Below are positions 55,863 through 64,000 of a stretch of 64,000 nucleotides of DNA, in pieces (the stretch's first letter is position 1; the number at the start of each line of letters is the position of its first letter). Below the pieces are notes generated by a model. The model ran no database searches. It saw nothing but the letters and a program-made list of their open reading frames with translations, and had not been told where the DNA came from. The stretch is from Ectobius pallidus (Eukaryota; Arthropoda; Insecta; Blattodea; Ectobiidae). The DNA lies in the NCBI GenBank assembly GCA_964059195.1, contig CAXKWD010000007.1:57599163-57663162 (forward strand), written 5' to 3'. Made by a program: the position numbers and the translations under genes.

Positions 55863-56905
55863 TTACAGCAGAGCGAAATATTCTTCAATGAGTGTATTTC
55901 TCACCGTAGTTTGCGGATTGTCATCTACAATGGCTGGCACGTGAATGTTGTCGGTTTCTAAGGTAATATTTGTTTCTGAAGGGGATTCCTCTTCTCCTTA
56001 TTTCTGAACAATACTGTGCAATATTACACAAGCAACAGTAATTGCCATGGTTGTTTGCAATTTTACTCTGACACCTAATGATAACACGGGGAATCTTCTC
56101 TTCCATATACCGAAGCATCTTTCAATAATGTTCCTGATTCTAATATCCGATTCATTATACAGTCTCTCAGCATTGTTTGTGGGCATATCAAGGGGTGTTA
56201 GATAGCTTTTCAAGGGATAGGCACTGTCTCCTAAAATCCACGAATTATTGTAGTCCCCTCTTTCTAAACGTGCTCTTAACCTACTGTTCATAAAAATAGT
56301 ACTGTCAAGCGAGGTCCCTGGTCACCGTGCAACATTATTTCTTATTAGTATCTCTGCACTGACCAGAACTTGCACATTTATTGAAAAATATCCCATTCTG
56401 TTTCTAAAAATGTCGGCATTTTCACCTCCAGGTGACTGAATTTTATATGTGTGCAATCTAGAGCTCCCAAAACTTTAGGAAATTTCGATATCCTAATAAA
56501 GTTCAATTTGAATCTTCCTTATCTTCTTCGGTTTCTGGAAGCATTATACAAGTTTTAGCCAACCTTGCAATTGCCATGTTTACAATGTTCACTATTTCTG
56601 ACGCTGTTGTTGTGCTAACACCTATGAAATCACCAAGTGCCATCAACATGCTTCCAAGACCATAAAAGCGTAGGGTAGCTGATTCATTGGTGTCACAGCA
56701 TTATTTCTGAAAAAGAGTAAGCCTATTTTACTTCAGTTACGTAAAGGAATGAAGTTCGAAAACAATTTGTAAAGTATGAAAAACCAAGGTATAATAGTGT
56801 GAACTGAAACTTACCTATCCGTTTTATGGCGAATCTCTTGATAAATCATTCCAAGCTGTAGTATTACTGATGGTTTTGTCAAACGGAATCTCTGATCAAC
56901 TTATT
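55863..56905 (-). pseudogene. PIF/Harbinger transposase (HARBI1-like), frameshifted
   Basis: Exon 1 (about 56905-56815) reads DQRFRLTKPSVILQLGMIYQ and ends ...KTDR; after a 108-bp intron exon 2 gives NNAVTPMN, LRFYGLGSMLMALGDFIGVS and the DDE_4 nuclease: FPKVLGALDCTHIK (first Asp), a frameshift, then IQSPGGENADIFRNRMGYFS, ILGDSAYPLKSYL (second Asp), RNIIERCFGIWKRRFPVL (Glu). An extra stop at 55998 is followed in frame by EEESPSETNITLE to the natural-looking end at 55863. All three catalytic residues survive, but stops and frameshifts break the frame. Flanking terminal repeats were not found. Confidence 0.75.
56707..56814 (-). other. 108-bp intron in the Harbinger transposase
   Basis: On the minus strand GGATAG|GTAAGT...CTTTTTCAG|AAATAATGC. 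Joining the exons gives KTDRNNAVTPMN without gap, as expected from the family. Confidence 0.65.
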
Positions 56906-57154
56906 ACAGTACGTACGTTTATTAAGTGTAGTATTAGCCCTAACAAATACATAGTGCTGTCGCACGTTGAATGATATGGTCAGATACTTCAATAATATTC
57001 AATTGATATGGACGGATGGCTAGAGTGAAGCTTGGGGTATTATTATATCCTTAACGTCGTAACATATATGGCTGAATTTTCGTGGCTTAACAAATAAGCA
57101 TGGAATCTCAAAATTCCGTAATATTGCTAAAATATTATTAATAGACTAACCGAA

Positions 57155-59055
57155 ACGGACAACGACTAGTTGAATTTTGCAGACTAATCAACCTCAAAAT
57201 CATGTCTACACATTTTAAAAAGAAACCATCAAAACAAATGACATGGCGTTCACCAAATTCACTTCTTGGTGATTATCAAATCGATCATGTGGCAATTTCT
57301 TACTCCAACCACAGAGAAATTATGAATGTTCAAGTTAGAAGAGGTGCAAATATTGATTCAGATCATTATCTGACAAGAATTAAATTGAAACTAAAACCAA
57401 GGTGATTTACCAAAAAAAAGTCATCAAGTCTGAAATTTGATACTAGTAACATTCAGCTAACATTCATTGAAGAAATAGAAAAGAAGCAAGCACAAAATTG
57501 GCAACAATTCCAAAGCAATGTAATTGAAACAGCGCAAATGTTAATCCCTCTTCAGAAAAAGATAAAGCATCCGTGGTGGAATGAGGAGTGTGAAAAAGCA
57601 ATCAAATCAAGACATCAAGCTTATATCAACTGGAATAGTAATAAAACAGAAAAGAACCGTGATAATTCATTCTTACTGAACAGGAAAGAGGCAGCCAAGT
57701 TAATCAGACATACAAAGAGGAAGTATGAAAAAGACCAATTATCTGAAATCGAGAAAGACTTCCAAACAAACAACACACGGAATTTCCACAAAACCTTTAA
57801 GACCAACGTCACTGGATACCAACCGCAGGGTCTCTGTTTTAAAAGAGAGGATGGTCAATTGGCACTAAACAACTAAGAAAATTGCAAAGAACTTGCTAAA
57901 TATTTTGAGAATCTTCTTAACTGCCCAATGCCAACAAACAGATTTCCTCCACAAGAACCTGAACAATCAAATCCAGACTCATTACCACCGGATGAAAAAG
58001 AAATTGTTAACCAGATTAAAAGACTTAAAAACGATAAGACTTAAAAACAATAAGGTGAAGATGGAATTGTAGCAGAACTCCTTAAAGCGGCGGGAACAAA
58101 TACCATTAAGGAACTTACCACAAGAAGAAATCTGGCAAACAGAACAAATTCCAGAGGATTGGAGGACAGCATTAATTCACCCTTTACATAAAAAGGGGGA
58201 CAGAACAGATTTTAACAATTATAGGGGAATTTCATTATTATCAGTCCCATACAAAATTCTATCTCAGTGTCTGCTTGACAGAGCACAACGGCAACTAGAA
58301 CGGAATATTGGGGAATATCAAGCAGGTTTTAGACCAGGTAGATCATGTCCGGAACAAATCCTGAACCTTAAACTAATCCTTAGACACCAAAGAATTTGTG
58401 GCAACTATCTCGTGTGTACTTTTGTTGACTTTAAAAAAGCTTATGACTCGGTTGACCGTGAATCTTTATTTGAAATATTGGAAGAACAAGGTTTAGATCG
58501 TAAAACGCTTCCACTGATTAGACAGACATTAAAGGATACAAAAGCGAAAATTAAGTTCATGGGGGAAATTTCTGAACCCTTCGAAGTTAAATCAGGGTAA
58601 GACAAGGAGATGGGCTCTCTCCATTACTTTTTAATTGTGTTCTTGAGAAAGTAATACAAGAATGGCGTAAACAGAAAGCAATTGCAAAATTAATCAACCA
58701 TTTCTATTAGGCAAAGGAAAATTACAGATAGACTGCCTAGCATTTGCAGATGATTTAGCAATTTTAACCCGTGACATCGTAACAGCTCAAAAACTGATTG
58801 AATTATTATATGAAATTGCAGGGAAAGTTGGTCTGCAGATATCTTTCGAAAAAACTTAATATACATCGTGCAATAAACCAGCATCAAAATACATGGAATC
58901 CAAATACGGAAAAATTAAACGAGTTTCACAGTTTAAATACCTTGGTGAAATAATTCAAGAAAGTGGAATTGAAACTAAAGCAAACAAAAGTAGATGCCAA
59001 AAAATGGAGACAGCATATCGGCTTACACAAAACATCTATAATAAGAAGTGCATGT
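57155..59055 (+). pseudogene. RTE-like LINE: endonuclease end and reverse transcriptase
   Basis: Begins in the endonuclease domain (NGQRLVEFCRLINLKIMSTH; SPNSLLGDYQIDHVAISYSN; RGANIDSDHYLTRIKLKLKP, with the catalytic SDH). A linker with KHPWWNEECEKAIKSRHQAY follows. RT motifs: TEQIPEDWRTALIHPLHKKG, NNYRGISLLS, YQAGFRPGRSCPEQI, VCTFVDFKKAYDSVDRES (motif A, catalytic Asp) and CLAFADDLAILTRD (motif C, Asp-Asp). Frameshifts and stops occur near 57400, 57873, 58045, 58130, 58600, 58710 and 58858. The element is interrupted at 59055 by another LINE and resumes at 60243. Confidence 0.8.
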
Positions 59056-60250
59056 CTAAATATGCAATTAATGACTCCATAACATCCCTTAACTAAGATC
59101 TACAATCAATCGGTAACTGGGCACACAAATATGGCTTACAACTTAACCCAAGCAAAACCCAAGTCATTGTATTAGGACAGCAAAGACTCGTATCATCCAT
59201 CAACAAGGCTACATTGCTACCAGTATCCTTGATCAACGCTACTATCCCGTACACAGAAACAGTAAAAAATCTATCTCGACTCAAACATGAATTGGAATTC
59301 TCAAGTCAAGTATATATGTAAAGAGGCTTTCTCTATCATGCATGTTCTAAAACGACTGAAAAGCTTCCTTCATACTAGAATAAAACAAACCCTAATACAG
59401 ACCCTAGTGATGCCTTATTTCGACTACTGCGACATCTTGTATGCAAATCTGAGTGTTGAATTGTCACAGAAACTTCAACGTGTTCACAAGTTTGTATTCG
59501 CTTTATTTTTAACATCCGTTTCCACGATCACATCTCAAAATATTTCAAACAACTGTCTTCGCTCCGGTTGCATAATAGACGTTTAATACACTCCCTGTGC
59601 TTATTATTCCAAATTCTTAAGTTTTCCACACTCTTTACTTGGCTTCCCGATTTACATTTCTGTCCTCCTACCATAATCGTGGTACAAGTTCGCAGCACAA
59701 CTCTCTGTTATCAATTCCTAGGCATCACACAACCTCATACTCTCATTCATTCACCATAGCCACAGTCCGTTCTTGGAATTCCTTGTCACAAGATATCAGG
59801 GGTAGTCGGAGCTTAAACTCTTTCAAATCTGCGCTTATTAAACAATTATTGCCCACTGAACAGAACTAGCTCTTTGTAGTCCCTCCATCTCTTTGTACAT
59901 AGCATTACTTAATCCTCTTATAACTGCCTACAACTTTATTGGACAAACTTAAAGTATCATTATAATTTAATTTGACATTTTCCTTCCTTTGGATATAATA
60001 CATATTTTTTAAATTTTAGTTTTGATGAAACCTGCTTTTTATGAAACTTATACTTGTTACTTAATTAATTAATTAATAATTATGATTAGCCTTAATCTTA
60101 GTATTAGTATTAGTCACTTATCCATTACTTTGTTTTTTAATGTAAATCTACATTGTATATATTTTTAACCTGGTTGAGTGGAAGAGAAGGCCTTATGGCC
60201 TTAACTCTGCCAGGCAAAGTAAATTATTTACTACTACTACAACTAAATAT
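59056..60250 (+). mobile_element. Nested 5'-truncated LINE with 8-bp target duplication
   Basis: CTAAATAT at 59056-59063 is repeated at 60243-60250 and the RTE-like reading continues across the gap (NKKCMS...KYTKFRYYNTV). The insert (59064-60242) holds a LINE 3' end, a hairpin AAGGCC-TTAT-GGCCTT at about 60188-60203 likely recognised by its RT, and a TACTACTAC tail. It is younger than the RTE-like host copy. Confidence 0.8.
59064..59869 (+). pseudogene. RT C-terminal part of the nested LINE (CR1/Jockey group)
   Basis: Reads, with several frame changes, DLQSIGNWAHKYGLQLNPSK then TQVIVLG (after motif C), NWNSQVKYICKEAFSIMHVL, KRIKQ-like TRIKQTLIQTLVMPYFDYCD, KLQRVHKFVFALF, LHNRRLIHSLCLLF and RHHTTSYSHSFTIATVRSWN to SLNSFKSALIKQLLPTEQN. 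This series is the end of a CR1/Jockey-group ORF2. Upstream RT motifs are missing through 5' truncation. Confidence 0.7.
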
Positions 60251-60790
60251 ACAAAATTCAGATACTATAACACTGTAATTAAACCCGAGTGCCTTTATGG
60301 AGCCGAAACTCTAATTTTGAACAGAAAAACAGATGTAGAAAATATAATAAAAAAAAAGAGTGGAAAATTATAAGAAAACTTTTAGGTCCACGAAGCGTAG
60401 GTGAAGAATACAGACTTAGGAGTAAAAAGGAAATAAAAACATATACAGACATTCATAGTGATATTAGAAAGCGAAGGTTAAAATTTTATGGACATATTAA
60501 ACGAATTAAAACAAATAGGCTCACAAAACAAATATTGGAATCCAATGAAAGTAGAAGTAAAGTAAAAGTAGATACCATGAAATGGATTGGTGAAGTAAAA
60601 AAAGATTTAAAACTGGCAGAAATTACACCAGAAGATATTTTGAAAAGAGATAGCTCTAGAATCAAGGTGCATAAATGGTAAGTTGACCAGAGGACAGACC
60701 GAAGGAAAAAACTGGAACAACATGGACAAACGAGGGGAAGGAAGCTGACAGCCAAAGGATGAAAGCAATATGGAGTCAAAGGAAAAAACA
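60251..60790 (+). pseudogene. RTE-like LINE, 3' part after the nested insertion
   Basis: Continues FRYYNTVIKPECLYGAETLI, then KKKEWKIIRKLLGPRS, DIRKRRLKFYGHIKRI and ILKRDSSRIKVHKW to a stop at about 60681, with a decayed tail (REGRKLTAKG region) after that. The ECLYGAETL block is the homologue of VLYG..TW in other LINEs. Confidence 0.75.
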
Positions 60791-60859
60791 AAAACGCCTC
60801 TAAGTACTTTACGTAGTCCTACATGAACTCATGCGCGAACAAAAAAAATATTAAAATGC

Positions 60860-61404
60860 CTACTCTGTCAGTTTACGCTTCGTTTTTAGTCTCCAGACTA
60901 GGAAAACCAACCTTATGCTTGCTGCTTTCATGATGGCTGGTTCCTTGATGTAGGTCTTCATGATCTCTTGCAACGTCTGGTAGGTAGAGTTAGAGGTGTA
61001 CAAATCTCGATTTTAGCTTGCCCATACCCGCTTGAACGCCAGGCAAGCAGACAGATTTCTTTAGGCTTGCGTGGGCAGGTTAAACCCAACTTACGCAAGC
61101 CAGAATAAGCTTGCGATATTCCTATCAGCTAAACAACTGTAGTTGCAAAGTGTAGGTAATACTTTCTTGCTTTTCTACATGCTGGTAGAAGAAATTCATG
61201 ATGCAGATAAATAAAAGGTGGATAAAGTATTAAAAATCGTTTAAGCGTCTTAACACATTTATTATTTTTATTATTAGGTAGATTCGAAGAAAAATCTACC
61301 TATTGCAATCGATACCATGTCATGAATTTCGAAAAATTCTTTCATATCTTTACGTTTCATGCCTCCCTACGTACGAAACCACCGCCTGTTAAAACATTGT
61401 GATA

Positions 61405-61470
<66 letters not shown>

Positions 61471-62499
61471 CATCTTTTCACGCTAGCGGCCGTAATTTTG
61501 AAGATATTTGAACCAAATTGTATTATGTTATTTCTAGGCCCAATAGTTCGGACAAGTTCGTTGATGAGCAAAATTGGCGCAAGAGGGTGGTCGGGGGAGG
61601 GGGTTGAAATTTTAAAACATTTACATCTCGGCCCCTATGAAGTAGCCTATAGAGGAAAACTTTGTTTGAATAAATAAGAGTATTCCTTACGGAGTTCACA
61701 GTGACACCAACGATTCGGGGGTTTTGAGGGTACGAGTGGGGTGGGGGGATGGAAATTCGAAATTTTTGAAACTACGTCTTGTGGGGTAAAAGCTTGGGGA
61801 AATTACGTCTTGTGTTGAAAAGCTCTTGATGAGTACTCTACAAATCAATAACTAGTTTCTTGATAGTTCTCATATAAGGCGAGATTTGAATGTTTAAAAA
61901 AGTTCTCTTTCCTCTTTTTTTGCAGTTATTATTGCGGGTTTGTCATGCCAAGGCTAAAGAAGAAGAGTGCTACGCAGCGACAGTAAATTAAACCATAAGC
62001 ACTTCGAAATCTATCTCAGCCTGTAGGCTTGCCTAAAGGGATTTTTGTTATTGTTATTATTGATTTTATGATGTTTTCTCGAAAATGTTTGGAAATTTTT
62101 CCCATGCCGGATTAGTACCTTTGTTCATTGATAATTCAAACTCTCCACATTTTAGTTTCTCCTCGGCTTCCTTCACGGTAAAATTCTCCATTCTCCTTTT
62201 GCTTGCACTCAAAACACATCTGAAGTTCCTCAACTATGTAACTGCACGACTTACCAGTGAACTGATATACCCAGTTTCATATTCTTTCCGCCAGTCCTTG
62301 CAGTTTCCTTAGGCCCTGTGAAACCCACCAAGTTATGAAGAGCTTGTGACTCATAGCGACAGTGTTTCTTATCATCGTTGTAATCTGCCCTTGGTGGCGC
62401 CACTTACAAGTCAACCAGCACAAACGCCATCTTTACGTTCTATATTACATATATATTTGTATTAAAGTTTTAAGGTGGAGAGGAGCAAGAAAAGCCGTG
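60860..62499. other. Unassigned region with (AT)n tract
   Basis: No gene recognised. 61000-61140 is rich in GCTTGC/GCAAGC in both orientations. 61401-61471 is an (AT)n run with ATATATAC variants. 61480-61830 has G-rich blocks (GGGGGAGGGGG, GGGGTGGGGGG). The open frames on the AT tract are spurious. Confidence 0.4.
61401..61471. repeat. (AT)n microsatellite
   Basis: About 70 bp of TA dinucleotides with occasional C or G. Confidence 0.95.
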
Positions 62500-63600
62500 A
62501 GACGAATTCTCGGCTCACAGGCCAGTTTTCTCCATATTTGGGATGAGGTGGTGTTTTGGTTAATTGATGTGCAATATATCTTCTAGGATGTTCTTTTGGC
62601 TTTGTTGAGGTTCTTTTTTGTTCTTGCCTCCTGCTGTTTATATGCCATATAGTTCTGGAATGTGGACTGGTTTCGGTACGTCCAAAGAGATGCCCTCCGG
62701 AGAGCAATCGTTACTGCGCAATCCTTATTCCACCATGGGGGGTGTCTGCTGCGAAGATTCGGGTGAATAGTATACGGATGATACTGATCAAGGTAATTGG
62801 TAAATATAAATGCCAGACCTTGATATGATAATGTGGACGGGACAGATGTGTCTAGTAGATCGGAGATATATAAGGATAGAGTATCAGGGTTGATCTTGCC
62901 AGTTCTGTACGGTGGGAGAAGGGTATTTAGTATGGCAGAGGAGTGATTGATGTGAATGTGGAGCGGAAAGTGATCACTATTACATGTGTCATCTATGCGC
63001 TCAATCCGTATGAGAATACTGAAACCTTCGGAAGCAACTATGAGGTCCGGTGTGGAATCTCGTTGATTAAAGTTTCCTAAGCGGGTGGACATCTGGGTAT
63101 TTAGAATTGTCCAATTATTTGTGAGGCAATGAGTGATGAAAGGGTGTGAAAGACGTCGCCAGTCTGCTGTTTTATGGATGTTGGGATGTTAAAATCACCA
63201 CATATCAGAATCTGTTTGTCAAGCGGGGGTGGAATAATGGAGTTCCAATCTTGAGCTGAAATATGGTTGCGGCTGGAATTGTAGACACCAAATAACACTA
63301 TTTCTTGAAAAGTGATGTGGACCAGTTCAAGATGTGGAAAAGGTACAGAAGTATTATCAAAGTGATTAATCTTGAGGTCGTGGTGAATAAAGATCGACAC
63401 TCCTCCTTCTTCCTTGTTGCGGTTTTGATGCAGTGACTTTTACCCAGGTAGAGAAAAATGAACTTTGCCGTCAAGATGGGTTTCTGTCATTATAAGAAAA
63501 TGATAAATGGGTGCGTAGCAATTGTAATAATTCATTCTTTTTATTTCAAATACTGCGGGCGTTCCAGTATAGAAGATGTATATTGTGTGTATTGTTCATA
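62500..63600 (-). pseudogene. LINE ORF2 N-terminus: apurinic-type endonuclease
   Basis: Minus strand from about 63597: MNNTHNIHLLYWNARSI (typical ORF2 start), a frame change, ETHLDGKVHFSLPG, a stop, then EEGGVSIFIHHDLKINH, LELVHITFQEIVLFGVYNSS, QILICGDFNIP (GDFN motif), STPDLIVASEGF, NSDHFPLHIH (SDH motif) and SRHPPWWNKDCAVTIALRRA, ending in SQIWRKL near 62500 where RT should begin. The PWWN...C block links endonuclease to RT in Jockey/CR1-group LINEs. The RT itself is absent, so the 3' part has been deleted. Confidence 0.75.
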
Positions 63601-63642
63601 GTGAGATGTAGCAATTTTTCAGGTTATATCGATATTGACAGT

Positions 63643-64000
63643 TTATGAAATCAAATCTTTGATCTGAGATTTGAGTCTTTCCAAATCCCCTTTCAATGTT
63701 TCAGGGGCCTCACTTAACATGTTATTTATTGCCGTGAGTAGGATGAATTTTGGTGGAGGAAGCTTGGATGCTGAAGACGAAGGTATGTTAGGTGCTCGCT
63801 GAAGAGGCTATGGCTTAGACCTATCCCCAGAGGGGAATTTAAAATAGTCACTGGAGGATGTCCTCTGAGAGAGGACGGAGGATGCGTCCGGAACCCTGCC
63901 TGTAGGGTAGAGTAAAAGCCTCTTGTGGGCTATGTCGTATGAGGCTGGAAGTCGATCCTGAACCTTGCGTTTAGGTGTAGACGTCTTGGAGTTGCTGAGA
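63643..64000 (-). pseudogene. LINE ORF1 C-terminal part
   Basis: Minus strand from the window edge: SKTSTPKRKVQDRLPASYDI, LLLYPTGRVPDASSVLSQRT, an in-frame stop near 63805, then SSSASKLPPPKFILLTAINN and a charged end ERLKSQIKDLIS with TAA at 63643-63645. Position just 45 bp upstream of the ORF2 start, and the basic, Ser/Pro-rich make-up, fit the RNA-binding ORF1 of a two-ORF LINE. Truncated by the window. Confidence 0.5.

Noticed and set aside
61389..61677. Ile/Tyr-rich open frames
   Set aside because: They translate the (AT)n tract.

Overview
The window looks like repeat-dense intergenic DNA from an insect. It is AT-rich, has GT-AG introns, many tRNA-derived SINEs with RNA polymerase III B-box motifs, and remnants of nearly every class of animal transposable element. 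No complete host gene was recognised on either strand. The LINE tail at 43.2-43.7 kb (peptide end WRAHVSVATNLRVP), the ~430-bp SINE family and the frequent AGGCCTA motif resemble cockroach (Periplaneta-like, Blattodea) repeats as I remember them; this assignment is inference, not a search result.

Layout. 0-7 kb: dispersed repeats, then a broken Mutator-like (MULE) transposase gene in two exons (1748-2096, 4536-6165) joined by a phase-0 intron that itself holds a microsatellite, a Helitron 3' end and a ~133-bp tandem array. 8-12 kb: SINEs, an inverted repeat pair and a ~146-bp tandem repeat. 12.08-17.26 kb: possible Helitron ends enclosing a 2.46-kb hAT-like element with (GGTCTT)n termini, a tRNA-like SINE cluster with a perfect 91-bp inverted repeat, and a frameshifted IS630-Tc1-mariner transposase of the long-spacer (Sailor-like, DD~82E) type. 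20.09-22.39 kb: a 2.3-kb foldback-like palindromic element with 62-bp sub-repeats. 24.27-28.04 kb: an inverted mariner duplication, a solo LTR and a second Sailor-like element with clear terminal inverted repeats and TA flanks.

28.62-35.82 kb: a full-length LTR retrotransposon on the minus strand (1036/1037-bp LTRs, ATCA target duplication) with gag and protease but no recognisable reverse transcriptase. 35.99-38.09 kb: a decayed hAT element with a perfect 8-bp target duplication. 38-46.6 kb: SINEs, a second MULE fragment, LINE tails and related non-coding repeats. 49.1-50.1 kb: a Penelope-like element remnant (RT palm plus GIY-YIG) abutting a SINE head. 51.17-55.26 kb: a 4.1-kb element with minisatellite inverted arms holding fragments of two uncharacterised repetitive protein families. 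55.6-56.9 kb: a PIF/Harbinger transposase pseudogene with a 108-bp intron, convergent with the tail of its likely partner ORF. 57.2-60.8 kb: an RTE-like LINE split by a nested LINE with an 8-bp target duplication. 62.5-64 kb: ORF1 end and endonuclease of another LINE on the minus strand.

All coding remnants show stops, frameshifts or deletions, so the region reads as a graveyard of nested insertions. The LTR element (LTRs about 97% identical by eye) is among the younger insertions. Boundaries are by eye; families are called from motifs and recall, without database searches.
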